Below, in pieces: positions 1-10,038 of a DNA stretch of 44,433 nucleotides; the first letter of the stretch is position 1, and each line of letters opens with the position of its first letter. A program made the translations under genes and the position numbers. The notes below the pieces were generated by a model that did no database searches, was not told the origin of the DNA, and was given only the letters and a program-made list of their open reading frames with translations. The stretch is from Methylococcaceae bacterium. GTDB lineage: Bacteria; Pseudomonadota; Gammaproteobacteria; Methylococcales; Methylomonadaceae. Location: positions 1-44,433 of the forward strand of contig BJHG01000009.1 in NCBI GenBank assembly GCA_014191975.1. The letters are read 5' to 3'.

Positions 1-101
1 ATAAATACGCAACAACAGAAACATCAGTTCTGGTTTAAAAAAATGGGACAGCGCCATTCAGCTGGAGTGTAAACAGACTCTATCTTAAATTAAGACATTA
101 T

Positions 102-374
102 TTGTCTGGACAATGGGGTCCACTTTATGATTGCTTTCATTGTTTAAGTATTTATTCGCCAGATAAAATTGATGGATGGTTGGAAGAATACGAAAAAATT
201 CTGGTTTCAGTTTTCTATGATGGTCGTGAATGCGAGATACACACCGAAGATAATGGGCAAGACTTAAGAAGAATCATAACGCTGTCTATTTTTGATGACA
301 ACAACGAAGAAGAAGTGAAAGTGGTTTTAGATCAGAATGGTGAAGAAGACATTGTTATCGACTTTGACTATTGA
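102..374 (+). CDS. Unrecognised acidic protein, possibly 5'-truncated
   Basis: The only start in this frame is a TTG without a ribosome binding site. The frame stays open upstream to a stop at 36-38, so the residues before TTG could be coding and the real 5' end may be lost. The 90-residue product begins with an aromatic and Cys-rich part (GPLYDCFHCLSIYSP) and ends in a strongly acidic tail rich in D, E and N. Small acidic proteins of this kind include some immunity proteins, but there is no motif to support that here. The adjacent frame 1 is open from the window edge to a stop at 70-72, so this could also be the shifted tail of a gene entering from the left. Function unknown. Confidence 0.35.
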   Translation: MSGQWGPLYDCFHCLSIYSPDKIDGWLEEYEKILVSVFYDGRECEIHTEDNGQDLRRIITLSIFDDNNEEEVKVVLDQNGEEDIVIDFDY

Positions 375-717
375 GATTGCCTTTTAAACCCCTCTCCGTT
401 CAAAGCGAAGCTGGAAAATAAATTAAAATTACTCACACACAAAAAATACAGTGATATAGCCTAAGCATCCCGTAACAGGACAATTAGGCATTCACTTCAA
501 CAACCACCCTCCCAATCGCCAAACTGACCCCATCGCTGACCCGCTTCAATTCGGATTCGCATAGAACATTGCATCGGATGGATAAAAAACTGGGCGATTA
601 TTGCTACACGATTTCGCTGCTCTCATTCCATTTATGGGTTAGTCATGCAAACCATTTGCGGACTGGTGAATCAACAAACACTTCGTCGACAAAGGGCTAC
701 AGGTCTATCTACTTATT
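375..717. other. Gene-free stretch with decayed coding traces
   Basis: No convincing gene is present. On the minus strand a 37-codon frame without a start codon (484-597) ends in a protein-like tail (SDGVSLAIGRVVVEVNA then stop), which looks like the last residues of a lost gene that I cannot name. A 10-base direct repeat, ctacaggtct, occurs at 697-706 and 741-750. Together with the broken gene that follows, this suggests old accessory DNA. Confidence 0.35.
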
Positions 718-1071
718 GTGCATAAATTCTTAAAAATCATCTACAGGTCTTTACATGGCAATAATAGCCCCCATCGATTAAATATCCATCCTGGATCGAA
801 GCTACACGAACGAATTATTGTAGATTCACCGTTTCGTAATTACGGTGGAACGTATTTAAATTTAACCGCAGGTGCATTTAGTTATATTGCTAATGATTGT
901 TTTTTTGTATCACATCGATATTGGACACTATAGTTCGATTGGTGACAATACGCATATTTTGTCACAACATCCAGCCCTGCTTTTTATCAGGCTTTATTTG
1001 ATGTGCTGTATATTGCGCCACGTTATCAGCTCTGGAATGAAAACGGAAAAATTGTAGGAAAACCAATTTAA
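718..1071 (+). pseudogene. Frameshifted CatB-like hexapeptide O-acetyltransferase relic
   Basis: Three consecutive pieces in two frames make one hexapeptide-repeat acyltransferase. Piece one (frame 1, up to about 900) reads FRNYGGTYLNLTAGAFSYIA. Piece two (frame 2) reads YHIDIGHYSSIGDNTHILSQ followed by HPA. Piece three (frame 1 again, from about 982) reads FYQALFDVLYIAPRYQLW and runs to the stop at 1069. The GAFSYIA...IGHYSSIGDN...QHP pattern is that of the left-handed beta-helix xenobiotic/sugar acetyltransferases. The first shift lies at a run of seven T (900-906), the second near 972-984. There is no good start or ribosome binding site. The shifts could be real decay or sequencing errors in homopolymers, but the missing 5' part favours decay. 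Confidence 0.6.
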
Positions 1072-1078
1072 AAAAGTA

Positions 1079-1115
1079 GGCGTGACTTTTATGCAAAAAC
1101 TGATAAATTCACGCC
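1079..1115. promoter_or_regulatory. Inverted repeat upstream of hemF
   Basis: A perfect 7-base inverted repeat, ggcgtga and tcacgcc, is separated by 23 bases and lies 24 bases before the hemF start. It could be an operator or a leader hairpin. No promoter boxes are clear beside it. Confidence 0.25.
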
Positions 1116-1130
1116 GCTTTCAACCTTTAG

Positions 1131-2051
<921 letters not shown>

Positions 2052-2066
2052 TTATTTTTTAAATTT

Positions 2067-2105
2067 AAAACTCGTTACCTAAATTTATTACTTAACGAGT
2101 TTTTT
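2067..2105 (+). terminator. Rho-independent terminator after hemF
   Basis: An 11-base perfect stem (2067-2077 with 2093-2103, core actcgtta/taacgagt) closes a 15-base loop and runs into T residues to 2105. It lies 16 bases after the hemF stop. Confidence 0.8.
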
Positions 2106-2108
2106 AAA

Positions 2109-2138
2109 TTGACATATTAAGACAACTGGTCGTATTGT
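2109..2138 (+). promoter_or_regulatory. Promoter with overlapping palindrome for the TetR gene
   Basis: A consensus -35 TTGACA (2109-2114) is followed after 18 bases by TATTGT (2133-2138). A 17-base near-palindrome, TAAGACAACTGGTCGTA (2118-2134), fills the spacer. Its symmetric positions, TA.GAC.A.T.GTC.TA, are typical of TetR-family operators, so autorepression is likely. The predicted transcript would start at or next to the ATG at 2146. Confidence 0.55.
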
Positions 2139-2145
2139 TTGCAAT

Positions 2146-2739
2146 ATGGAAATAAAACAAAAAGACATTAATCGAGAAAACCTGCTTAATCACGGCTTAG
2201 TATTGTTGATGCAGCAGGGTTATCACGGCACAGGATTACAAGAAATTCTCGGCGCAGTTCAAATTCCGAAAGGCTCTTTTTATAATTATTTTGGCAGTAA
2301 AGAAAATTTTGCCGCCGAAATTATTGGGCATTACATTGAACCGTATTTAGTTCAATTACAAACCTATTTGAATCAAGACGACGGCAATGCGTTTGTGGCA
2401 TTGGAACGTTATTTAAACGAAAGTATCGTTGAATTAGAAAAAACCAAGTTTAAAGGCGGTTGTTTATTGGGAAACTTAACAGGCGAAATTGGTGACACAA
2501 GTGACATTTGCCGAGATGCGTTGCAAATTGCGTTAGGTCGCTACCGTGACGTTTGGGAAATTGGATTTAGTTTGGCGCAAAAAGAAGGCGAAATTCGCAT
2601 CGACAAAACAGCGCGTGAAATGGCAGATTTATGGGTAAATTCATGGCAAGGCGCGTTACTTCGGATGAAAATCGAACAATCCACTGCGCCGTTAATTCAC
2701 TGTAAAGAAGCATTATTGGACGATTTTTTTAAAGCGTAA
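2146..2739 (+). CDS. TetR/AcrR family transcriptional regulator
   Basis: One-component repressor of 197 residues. The N-terminal helix-turn-helix (residues about 10-58) shows the family pattern ending KGSFYNYFGSKENFAAEII, where K-G-S-F-Y-N-Y-F forms the recognition and linker region. The C-terminal part is a ligand-binding and dimerisation domain of the type found in regulators of electrophile or xenobiotic response, with the GGCLLGNLTGE segment holding a Cys that could sense reactive compounds (inference). No Shine-Dalgarno precedes the ATG and the predicted promoter ends right at it, so the message may be leaderless. The likely target is itself plus the downstream DUF4242 gene. The ligand is unknown. 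Confidence 0.9.
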   Translation: MEIKQKDINRENLLNHGLVLLMQQGYHGTGLQEILGAVQIPKGSFYNYFGSKENFAAEIIGHYIEPYLVQLQTYLNQDDGNAFVALERYLNESIVELEKTKFKGGCLLGNLTGEIGDTSDICRDALQIALGRYRDVWEIGFSLAQKEGEIRIDKTAREMADLWVNSWQGALLRMKIEQSTAPLIHCKEALLDDFFKA

Positions 2740-2797
2740 TCAACGATTGCGTTTTAACAAGATGTTCTTTTTTTAATTTTAATAATAAGGAAAAATC

Positions 2798-3070
2798 ATG
2801 CCTAAATATATTGTTGAACGCGACATCCCAAATGCAGGTTCTTTAACTGCTGAACAATTACAAGGTATTGCACAAACATCGTGCAGCGTTTCTGCAAAAA
2901 TGGACACCAAAATTAATTGGGTTGAAAGCTACGTCACTGAAAACAAAGTCTATTGTGTTTTAATTGCGCCAAATGATGATGCCCTGCATGAACACGCTGA
3001 AAAAGGGGGCTTCCCAGTTACAAAAATTTCGCGTGTGACTGGCATGATTGACCCAAGTACCGCAGAATAA
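2798..3070 (+). CDS. DUF4242 family small protein
   Basis: A 90-residue protein of the DUF4242 family, compact ferredoxin-like alpha/beta proteins; a Streptomyces member has been described as nickel-binding. The start MPKYIVERDIPNAG and the later segment containing WVESYVTENKVYCVLIAPN are the family signature. The motif HEHAEKGGFPV offers two histidines that could bind metal. A good ribosome binding site (AAGGA) lies 6 bases before ATG. It follows the TetR gene in the same direction at 58 bases, suggesting shared control, and is followed by a hairpin. Its cellular role is not established. Confidence 0.82.
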   Translation: MPKYIVERDIPNAGSLTAEQLQGIAQTSCSVSAKMDTKINWVESYVTENKVYCVLIAPNDDALHEHAEKGGFPVTKISRVTGMIDPSTAE

Positions 3071-3075
3071 AAACG

Positions 3076-3105
3076 TAAGGGCAGGTTCTGAACTTGCTCT
3101 TATTT
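3076..3105 (+). terminator. Hairpin, probable terminator after the DUF4242 gene
   Basis: Positions 3076-3088 and 3090-3102 can pair over 13 bases with two G-U pairs (taagggcaggttc with gaacttgctctta). A short T-rich stretch follows. The loop must open by a few bases. The T tract is weak, so termination may be partial. Confidence 0.45.
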
Positions 3106-3130
3106 CATAAATTTCACACGAGTCACAACA

Positions 3131-4279
3131 ATGAAAAAAACAATAACAAACGCATTGTGCAGTCTATTATTACTCGCACCGCTAGCGAGTTCAGCGGAAA
3201 TTTTAGCAATGGTTAATTACGAAAGTAAACCCAACCAATTGCCGCGCAAAGAAGGTGTTGCGATTATCGATGTTGATCCGGATTCAGTACAATTTGGGAA
3301 AGTCATCAACGATTTACCGTTGCCATCCGATGCTGTTGCTCATCATATTTTTTACAACAAAGATTTAAGCAAAGCCTATATCACAGCGTTGGGGAAAGGT
3401 GCGTTGCGTGTGATTAACATGAAGCAAAAGCCTTTGAAAATTGAAGATGTGAGCATTCCTGAATGCCAAGTCGGCGAAGATATGGTTTTTACAACTGACA
3501 AAAAAACGTGGTATTTAACCTGTATGGGTTCAAGTAACGTAATTGTTGGTGATGCCCAAAATGACAAAGTGAAACAAGTCATTGCGGCGGACGGTAAAGA
3601 TACCTTTATTAAATATCCGCATGGAATTGCTTTGAATGAAGATATTGACCGAATTATGGTGACAAGTACCGTTAGGGCTTCAGATTTAGGCGATGCAGGT
3701 GAAACAGTTACTATCATTGAGGCATCAACAGGAAAGGTTTTATCAACCCATAAAGTCGGTGGCGCTGGTTCTTCAACGGTTGAAGTGGTTTTTGTACCGC
3801 ATTCAAATCCACCAATCGCTTATGTGAATACGATGTTTGAAGGTAAATTATGGACGGCAACGTGGCAAGCTAATCAAAATACGTTTGATTTAAAAGCCGC
3901 CTATGATTTCGCGGATATTAAACAAGGCATACCGCTTGAAATTTATTTCAATCAAGAACATGACAAATTATTTGTCACGACGGCAAAACCTGGTGCGTTA
4001 AACATTTTCGATATCAGCCAATCTAAAACACAACCTCAATTCATCAAATCCATTCCAACTGCTGGCGGTGCACATCATGTTGTATTTTCGCCAGATGAAA
4101 AATATGCGATTGTCCAAAACAGCTTTTTAAATTTACCTGAAATGGACGATGGTTCGATTAGCGTGATTGATTTACAAAAAATGGAAAAAATTCATAGTAT
4201 CGACGTGTTGAAAAATCAAGGTTTTAAGCCTAATTGCATAGTTATGATGCCAAAGTGGCATACGGATGACGCACATTAA
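3131..4279 (+). CDS. Secreted YncE-like/YVTN beta-propeller protein
   Basis: A 382-residue exported protein. The first 22 residues are a Sec signal peptide (Lys-rich start, hydrophobic LCSLLLLAPL, cleavage near SSA). The rest shows repeated beta-propeller blades of the YVTN/YncE or lactonase-like type, for example AVAHHIFYNKDLSKAYITAL, the IKYPHGIALNED segment, and HHVVFSPDEKYAIVQNSF followed by SISVIDLQKM. Such propellers are usually periplasmic binding or scaffolding proteins; no catalytic residues can be assigned. It lies between a weak terminator and a strong one and so is probably a single-gene unit. The ATG lacks a clear Shine-Dalgarno. Confidence 0.8.
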   Translation: MKKTITNALCSLLLLAPLASSAEILAMVNYESKPNQLPRKEGVAIIDVDPDSVQFGKVINDLPLPSDAVAHHIFYNKDLSKAYITALGKGALRVINMKQKPLKIEDVSIPECQVGEDMVFTTDKKTWYLTCMGSSNVIVGDAQNDKVKQVIAADGKDTFIKYPHGIALNEDIDRIMVTSTVRASDLGDAGETVTIIEASTGKVLSTHKVGGAGSSTVEVVFVPHSNPPIAYVNTMFEGKLWTATWQANQNTFDLKAAYDFADIKQGIPLEIYFNQEHDKLFVTTAKPGALNIFDISQSKTQPQFIKSIPTAGGAHHVVFSPDEKYAIVQNSFLNLPEMDDGSISVIDLQKMEKIHSIDVLKNQGFKPNCIVMMPKWHTDDAH

Positions 4280-4315
4280 AAATATGCCGTAACGTATTAA
4301 ATTTGTTATTGTGTG

Positions 4316-4341
4316 TGGCGCGATGATTCGCGCCATTTTTT
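4316..4341 (+). terminator. Rho-independent terminator after the beta-propeller gene
   Basis: A perfect 8-base stem, tggcgcga (4316-4323) and tcgcgcca (4328-4335), with a 4-base loop, is followed by six T. Confidence 0.9.
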
Positions 4342-4369
4342 ATTTCAAATTTAGGATTTTGTGAATTTT

Positions 4370-5506
4370 ATGAACAAAAAAACCAGTGTATTTGTAAGTA
4401 GTGTAATTTTAATGTCAGTCACCTTAGGCTGTATTTCAACAGCGGAAGCACAGCGTTTAGGCGGTGGTAAATCTTTCGGGAGTAAATCATCTTACAGTGC
4501 GCCGTATAGTCGCGCCGCATTACCGCCGAGTAATCGTGTTGCAGCACCATCACCTGCAAATCATCCAGCACCGACGTATCAACAACCGCAACAAGCTAAT
4601 TCAAATACGTGGAAAGATCGTGCGATGGGTGCTGCTGCTGGTTTAGGGGTAGGTGGTTTAGTCGGTTCTATGATGGGCGGTGAAAATCATAATCAACCTA
4701 TGCCAGCTCAAAATAACCAAGGTTATGCCCAGGAGCCTGCGCCGATGCAAAATAATAATGAAGGTTATGCACAGCAACAAGGTTACGCACCTGCACCAGT
4801 TCAACAAAATCAAGGTTACGCACAACAACCTGCGCCTTATTACGCAGACAATAATGGCGCGACAAAAAGTTCAGGCTTTAGTTTTCTTAATTTCTTATTG
4901 CTGGGCGGTTTAGGTTATTTGGCTTATCGATTCTTTTTTGCAAAGAAACCTCTTATCACGCCTAAACAAACCTCTAATTATCAGCGTACTTCAAATGAAC
5001 CTGCCTATTCAGCGCCAATGCCATCAGGCGGGAGTTCGGCAGATTTCAATACCGATATTATGTTCAAAAAAAGCAATTCAACGGTTTCATCGTCTACGGT
5101 GAATTTGGCCAAATCACAAAATACAGCAACACCTTCAGGTTTTGATACCAACGCATTTTTAGATGATGTGAAACGCCGTTATATGGATTTGCAACAAGCA
5201 TGGGATTCACATGATTTGGCGGAAATTCGTGGTTTAACGACTGACAAAGTATTTGCTGAAATTCAAGACCAATTAAAAGGTTCAAATGCGACAAATCACA
5301 CGGATGTTTTAAAATTAGACGCTGATTTACTTGAAATTCGTGAATTGAGTTCAGAGTTTGAAGCGGTCGTTTTATTCGATACAATTATGCGCGAAGATGA
5401 TGTTGGTCAAGCGAATCAAGTGCGTGAAGTTTGGCATTTTATCAAATCAAAATCAGGTTTTAATTCAAAATGGATGCTTGACGGCATTCAACAATTGGAA
5501 GATTAA
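4370..5506 (+). CDS. Tim44-like domain membrane protein
   Basis: Starting at ATG 4370 the product is 378 residues; an in-frame GTG at 4361 would add three. I prefer ATG because it gives a standard signal peptide ([11 protein letters not shown], a hydrophobic stretch, then AEAQ). Next comes a Gly/Ser-rich segment ([16 protein letters not shown]), which is typical of bacterial Tim44-like proteins. A Gln/Pro/Ala low-complexity region with repeated GYAQ units and a transmembrane helix at about residues 168-185 ([20 protein letters not shown]) follow. The C-terminal 120 residues are a Tim44-like domain ([18 protein letters not shown]...VREVWHF...W.LDGIQQ). Family members sit in the inner membrane; the function is poorly known. 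Confidence 0.85.
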   Translation: MNKKTSVFVSSVILMSVTLGCISTAEAQRLGGGKSFGSKSSYSAPYSRAALPPSNRVAAPSPANHPAPTYQQPQQANSNTWKDRAMGAAAGLGVGGLVGSMMGGENHNQPMPAQNNQGYAQEPAPMQNNNEGYAQQQGYAPAPVQQNQGYAQQPAPYYADNNGATKSSGFSFLNFLLLGGLGYLAYRFFFAKKPLITPKQTSNYQRTSNEPAYSAPMPSGGSSADFNTDIMFKKSNSTVSSSTVNLAKSQNTATPSGFDTNAFLDDVKRRYMDLQQAWDSHDLAEIRGLTTDKVFAEIQDQLKGSNATNHTDVLKLDADLLEIRELSSEFEAVVLFDTIMREDDVGQANQVREVWHFIKSKSGFNSKWMLDGIQQLED

Positions 5507-5517
5507 AATCTGTCTTA

Positions 5518-5554
5518 CGTCGTGGCACAATCGTGCGCCACGACGATATTTTTT
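5518..5554 (+). terminator. Rho-independent terminator between the Tim44-like gene and dut
   Basis: A perfect 9-base stem, cgtcgtggc (5518-5526) and gccacgacg (5537-5545), is followed by atatttttt. It overlaps the artificial 5' extension of the dut frame, which supports the later dut start. Confidence 0.88.
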
Positions 5555-5589
5555 CAAAAAATAGCTATTCATTTAAAATCAAATTCGAA

Positions 5590-6045
5590 ATGTACAAAAT
5601 TCAACTCAAAATTTTAGATTCACGTTTAGGCGACACGATTCCATTGCCCGAATATGGGACGGCAGGTTCAGCAGGTTTAGATTTACGCGCGTGTTTGGAC
5701 GACGCGATTATTTTAAAACCGAGCGAAACTGCTTTAATTCCAACGGGTTTGGCGATTCACATTGGCGATAATTCACTCGCCGCTGTTTTGTTGCCGCGTT
5801 CAGGTTTAGGTCATAAACATGGCATTGTTTTGGGCAATTTGGTCGGGCTTATCGATTCGGATTATCAGGGACAAGTTTTCGTTTCATGCTGGAATCGCGG
5901 CAAGGAATCATTCACTATAAATATCGGTGAACGCATTGCTCAAATGGTGTTTGTTCCTGTGGTGCAAGTGGCGTTTGAACAAGTCACAGATTTCGACGAG
6001 AGTCATCGTGGTGAAGGCGGTTTTGGTCACACGGGACGGCACTAA
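5590..6045 (+). CDS. dut: dUTP diphosphatase
   Basis: Hydrolyses dUTP to dUMP and pyrophosphate, keeping uracil out of DNA and feeding dTMP synthesis; a homotrimer. From ATG 5590 the protein is 151 residues, the family length, and begins [14 protein letters not shown] like the enterobacterial enzyme. The open frame extends to 5533, but that part lies inside a terminator hairpin and is not coding. The five dUTPase motifs are visible: [48 protein letters not shown] and the C-terminal [11 protein letters not shown] arm that closes over the active site. The usual partner coaBC is not upstream here. Confidence 0.96.
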   Translation: MYKIQLKILDSRLGDTIPLPEYGTAGSAGLDLRACLDDAIILKPSETALIPTGLAIHIGDNSLAAVLLPRSGLGHKHGIVLGNLVGLIDSDYQGQVFVSCWNRGKESFTINIGERIAQMVFVPVVQVAFEQVTDFDESHRGEGGFGHTGRH

Positions 6046-6059
6046 ATTACGCTAGAACA

Positions 6060-6068
6060 TGCTAGAAT
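6060..6068 (+). promoter_or_regulatory. Extended -10 promoter element before cysD
   Basis: TGCTAGAAT matches the extended -10 pattern TGnTATAAT at eight of nine positions. No good -35 is seen. It lies 38 bases before the cysD ATG. The 7-mer gctagaa occurs twice, at 6051-6057 and 6061-6067. Confidence 0.35.
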
Positions 6069-6106
6069 AGCCGCCATTTACGCCTTTAAACTCAACGGAT
6101 TTTTTA

Positions 6107-7015
6107 ATGACAGACTATAAATTAACCCATTTAAAACAACTCGAAGCCGAAAGTATTCACATTATTCGTGAAGTGGCTGCCGAGTTTGAAAACCCTGTGA
6201 TGCTGTATTCCATTGGCAAAGATTCTGCTGTCATGCTGCATTTGACGATGAAAGCATTTTATCCTGCGCCACCACCATTTCGGATGATGCACATTGACAC
6301 TACGTGGAAATTCAAAGAAATGATTGCGTTCCGCGACAAAATGGTCAAAGAACTCGGTTTAGATTTAATCGTTCACACCAATCAAGAGGGCGTTGAACAA
6401 GGAATTGGGCCTTTTACACACGGCAGTAAAAAACATACCGACGTGATGAAAACCGACGGTTTGAAACAAGGTTTAGATAAATATCAATTTGATGCGGCAT
6501 TTGGTGGCGCGAGACGTGATGAAGAAAAATCGCGTGCGAAAGAGCGCGTTTATTCCTTCCGTGACAAAAATCACCGTTGGGATCCCAAAAATCAACGTCC
6601 CGAATTGTGGAATATCTACAACGGTAAAATCGACAAAGGCGAAAGTATTCGTGTGTTCCCGTTGTCGAATTGGACGGAGTTGGATATTTGGCAATATATT
6701 CATTTAGAACAAATTCCGATTGTGCCGTTGTATTTTGCTAAAGAACGTCCCGTTGTGGAACGCGACGGAATGCTGATTATGGTGGACGATGACCGTATGC
6801 CGATTGGTGAACATGAAAAAGTCGAAATGAAAAAAGTACGTTTCCGTACATTGGGCTGTTATCCGTTGACGGGCGCGGTTGAATCCGAAGCGACGACGTT
6901 ACCTGAAATTATTCAAGAAATGCTGTTGACCACGACTTCTGAACGGCAAGGTCGTTTAATCGACCACGACCAATCGGGTTCGATGGAACAGAAAAAACGC
7001 GAAGGCTACTTCTAA
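6107..7015 (+). CDS. cysD: Sulfate adenylyltransferase subunit 2
   Basis: Catalytic subunit of the CysDN ATP sulfurylase, which makes adenylyl sulfate (APS) from ATP and sulfate. The 302 residues match the family length. It is an N-type ATP pyrophosphatase fold: the PP-motif is [11 protein letters not shown] near residues 35-45, followed by [45 protein letters not shown] and the C-terminal [20 protein letters not shown] block. It is followed after 32 bases by cysN, the GTPase subunit, in the usual order. In bacteria the pair serves assimilation of sulfate into cysteine. Confidence 0.97.
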   Translation: MTDYKLTHLKQLEAESIHIIREVAAEFENPVMLYSIGKDSAVMLHLTMKAFYPAPPPFRMMHIDTTWKFKEMIAFRDKMVKELGLDLIVHTNQEGVEQGIGPFTHGSKKHTDVMKTDGLKQGLDKYQFDAAFGGARRDEEKSRAKERVYSFRDKNHRWDPKNQRPELWNIYNGKIDKGESIRVFPLSNWTELDIWQYIHLEQIPIVPLYFAKERPVVERDGMLIMVDDDRMPIGEHEKVEMKKVRFRTLGCYPLTGAVESEATTLPEIIQEMLLTTTSERQGRLIDHDQSGSMEQKKREGYF

Positions 7016-7047
7016 AATCTTATCAACAGTCATTTCAGAGAATACAA

Positions 7048-8673
7048 ATGTCCCACCAATCCGATTTAATCAGCACCGATATTAACGCTTATTTAGCGCA
7101 ACACGAACGCAAAGAATTAGTGCGTTTTTTAACTTGTGGCAATGTCGATGACGGCAAAAGTACGCTCATCGGGCGATTGTTGCACGATTCAAAAATGATT
7201 TACGAAGACCAACTTGCCGCCGTTTTAGCGGACAGTGCAAAATCTGGCACAACGGGCGCGGGCAAAATCGATTTAGCGTTGCTCGTCGATGGTTTGCAAG
7301 CCGAACGCGAACAAGGCATCACGATTGACGTGGCGTATCGTTATTTCTCAACTTCGACGCGCAAATTTATCATCGCTGACACACCTGGACACGAACAATA
7401 CACGCGCAACATGGCGACGGGCGTGTCAACGTGCGACTTGGCGATTATCTTAATTGATGCACGTTATGGCGTTCAAACTCAAACCAAACGCCACAGTTTT
7501 ATCGCATCATTGCTGGGTATTCAGCATATTGTTGTGGCGATTAACAAAATGGATTTAGTCGAATACAGCGAAGCGAAATTTGAACAAATCAAAGCCGATT
7601 ATTTAGATTTTGTGAAAACGTTGGATTTGCACGATATTTTGTTTATCCCGATGTCCGCGCTGGACGGCGATAACGTGGTGAATCCAAGTGAAAATATGGC
7701 GTGGTTCACAGGCAAACCGTTAATGGAAGCATTGAACACCATTGAAATTGCCAACGACCGTAATTTTTCCGATGCCCGTTTTCCGGTTCAATATGTGAAT
7801 CGTCCGAATTTAGATTTTCGCGGATTTTGCGGCACGGTTGCGTCGGGGATTTTCAAAAAAGGCGACAAAATCACCGCATTGCCATCAGGCAAAAGCAGCA
7901 CGATTAAATCTATAGTGACGTATAACGGTGAACTTGAACAAGCCTTCGCGCCAATGGCCGTCACGCTGACGCTAGACGATGAAATTGATATTAGCCGCGG
8001 CGATATGTTGATTGGCACGCAGGAATTCACGCCGATTGTTGTCGATAAATTCAAAGCGCACATCGTTTGGATGGATGAACAATCGCTCAATATCGGCAAA
8101 CAATACGCAATTAAATTGGCGACGCGCAGTGTGTTTGGTTCGGTGTCGTTGATTCACCACCGTATCGACGTGAACACGCTCGAACACCACGACGTGAATG
8201 CGTTGCAACTCAATGAAATCGGGTTGTGTACGGTTTCGGTGAATGCGCCAGTGGTGTTCGACAATTACAAAACCCACAAAGGCACAGGCTCGTTTATTAT
8301 TATCGACCGATTGACGAATGGCACGGTTGGCGCGGGCATGATTGTTGGAACGGATGATAACGAAAATATGCAACCCGTTAGCATCGAAGAGCGTACCGCG
8401 CGTTTTAGTCAAATTGCCACTGCTGTTAATTTAACTGGTGAAAAGAGTGTGGAAATCGCGTATCAACTTGAACGTAAATTGTTTGATAACGGTCACGCGA
8501 GTACGATTTTAGAAACGACGAACAATGTTCTGATTCAAGCAATAAATCACGCTGGTTTGATTGCGATTTGTGTGAATACGAATGAAGGTTTCACGCCGAT
8601 TCAGTTTGATACCAACACTCAAACGCTTGACGAGATTTATGTGACATTGAAAACGCAGAAAGTCATTTACTAA
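7048..8673 (+). CDS. cysN: Sulfate adenylyltransferase subunit 1 with vestigial APS-kinase-like tail
   Basis: GTPase subunit that couples GTP hydrolysis to APS formation by CysD. It is EF-Tu-like: P-loop [20 protein letters not shown] (residues 31-50), G3 [12 protein letters not shown] (111-122), G4 NKMD (166-169), then two beta-barrel domains. At 541 residues it is about 65 longer than the stand-alone enterobacterial CysN (about 475). The extra part, residues about 445-541, resembles CysC of CysNC fusions (VNLTG...[18 protein letters not shown]...AGLIAIC). The Walker A motif GLSGSGKST expected after LTG is reduced to LTGEKS, and the later CysC motifs are gone, so this tail should not phosphorylate APS. 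No separate cysC is present in the window. Confidence 0.95.
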   Translation: MSHQSDLISTDINAYLAQHERKELVRFLTCGNVDDGKSTLIGRLLHDSKMIYEDQLAAVLADSAKSGTTGAGKIDLALLVDGLQAEREQGITIDVAYRYFSTSTRKFIIADTPGHEQYTRNMATGVSTCDLAIILIDARYGVQTQTKRHSFIASLLGIQHIVVAINKMDLVEYSEAKFEQIKADYLDFVKTLDLHDILFIPMSALDGDNVVNPSENMAWFTGKPLMEALNTIEIANDRNFSDARFPVQYVNRPNLDFRGFCGTVASGIFKKGDKITALPSGKSSTIKSIVTYNGELEQAFAPMAVTLTLDDEIDISRGDMLIGTQEFTPIVVDKFKAHIVWMDEQSLNIGKQYAIKLATRSVFGSVSLIHHRIDVNTLEHHDVNALQLNEIGLCTVSVNAPVVFDNYKTHKGTGSFIIIDRLTNGTVGAGMIVGTDDNENMQPVSIEERTARFSQIATAVNLTGEKSVEIAYQLERKLFDNGHASTILETTNNVLIQAINHAGLIAICVNTNEGFTPIQFDTNTQTLDEIYVTLKTQKVIY

Positions 8674-10038
8674 ATGACTTACGACATTTCACTTTTTATC
8701 TTTCGCCGTGATTTACGCCTTGTTGATAACACGGCGTTAAATTTTGCGTTACGCAATTCAAAAAAAGTGATTGCCTGTTTTATTTTTGATGATCGACAAA
8801 TTCAAGCGCATTTGTATAAAAGCAAACCCGCATTCCATTTCATGTTGCAATCGCTTGAAGATTTAGTAACACAATTTAAATCAATTAGCGCAGAACTTAA
8901 TTTTTTTGACGGTGTGCCAGACAAAGTAATTGAAAATTTGCATTCGCAACACAAAATTCAAGCGGTTTTTTTTAATCGAGATTACACGCCATTTAGCAGT
9001 CAACGTGATAGTGAAATTGCAAATATTTGCCAACATTTGAATATTGATTTAGTCGTTTGTGCTGACGCGCTTTTAAATGAACCCGAACAAGCTGTTAAAA
9101 ATGACGGTAACGCATATAAAGTTTTTACGGCGTTTTATAATAATGCTCGCAAAATCGCCGTTGCATTACCGCAAAAACTAGCAATAGGTGATTTTGTAAG
9201 AATTGATTCAACGGTGACATTAGAAAAAATTACTGCATTTGATAGTTTTAAAACTACAACAATTCAAGGCGGACAAAGTGCCGCTTTAAAGCAGTTAGCT
9301 ACTTTAAAACGTTGTGCAGATTATGCAAATAGCCGCGATATTCCAGCGCTGCAAAGCACTAGCCAATTATCAGCGCATTTAAAATTCGGCACGGTTTCTG
9401 TACGAGAAGTTTTTTATGCCATTGCTCAAACGCTCGATTTAGAACATCCTTTAGCAAGGCAGCTTTATTGGCGCGATTTTTTAACGCATATTGGCTTTCA
9501 TTTCCCACACGTCTTTGGTCATGCGTTTATTGAAAAATTTGATAATTTACCTTGGGAAAATGACCACGCGTATTTTCAAGCGTGGGTAGAAGGCAAAACT
9601 GGTTTTCCAATTGTCGATGCGGGAATGCGGGAATTGAACCAAACAGGTTTTATGCATAATCGGGTTAGAATGATTGTCGCTTCATTTTTAACCAAAGATT
9701 TACGGATTAGTTGGCGTTGGGGTGAGCGTTATTTTGCTCAACATCTAATAGACTACGATCCATGTTTAAATAATGGAAATTGGCAATGGGCGGCTTCAAC
9801 GGGTTGTGACGCACAACCCTATTTTCGAATCTTCAACCCTTGGTTACAACAACAAAAATTCGATACAAATTGCGAATATATTTACCGTTGGATTCCAGAA
9901 TTACGGGTCGTGCCCGTTAAAATAATCCATAAATGGGAACAAAAATATTACGGAAAATTTTATCCTATGCCGATTGTGAACCATTCTGAAGAATCAAAGT
10001 TAACCAAGGTGTTTTTTAAAAATGCTGCAGAAAAATAG
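8674..10038 (+). CDS. phrB: Deoxyribodipyrimidine photolyase (cryptochrome/photolyase family)
   Basis: Light-driven repair of pyrimidine dimers using reduced FAD. The 454 residues contain the N-terminal antenna (Rossmann) domain starting LFIFRRDLRLVDNTAL, and the C-terminal FAD domain with LYWRDFLTHIGFHFP, GKTGFPIVDAGMRELNQTGF, MHNRVRMIVASFLTKDLRISW, and the FAD/DNA-contact block containing DPCLNNGNWQWAASTGCDAQ. These match class I CPD photolyases; a cryptochrome role is not excluded. The ATG directly abuts the cysN stop, with no spacer and no Shine-Dalgarno of its own, so translation is probably coupled to cysN. It overlaps the next gene by 17 bases. Confidence 0.93.
   Translation: MTYDISLFIFRRDLRLVDNTALNFALRNSKKVIACFIFDDRQIQAHLYKSKPAFHFMLQSLEDLVTQFKSISAELNFFDGVPDKVIENLHSQHKIQAVFFNRDYTPFSSQRDSEIANICQHLNIDLVVCADALLNEPEQAVKNDGNAYKVFTAFYNNARKIAVALPQKLAIGDFVRIDSTVTLEKITAFDSFKTTTIQGGQSAALKQLATLKRCADYANSRDIPALQSTSQLSAHLKFGTVSVREVFYAIAQTLDLEHPLARQLYWRDFLTHIGFHFPHVFGHAFIEKFDNLPWENDHAYFQAWVEGKTGFPIVDAGMRELNQTGFMHNRVRMIVASFLTKDLRISWRWGERYFAQHLIDYDPCLNNGNWQWAASTGCDAQPYFRIFNPWLQQQKFDTNCEYIYRWIPELRVVPVKIIHKWEQKYYGKFYPMPIVNHSEESKLTKVFFKNAAEK

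Noticed and set aside
5533-5589. Longer N-terminus for Dut from an upstream GTG
   Set aside because: The added codons are inside a terminator hairpin and do not match the family start.
7972-8412. A 146-codon minus-strand frame opposite cysN
   Set aside because: It lies wholly within cysN, is rich in Arg, His and Val as expected for a shadow frame, and has no ribosome binding site.
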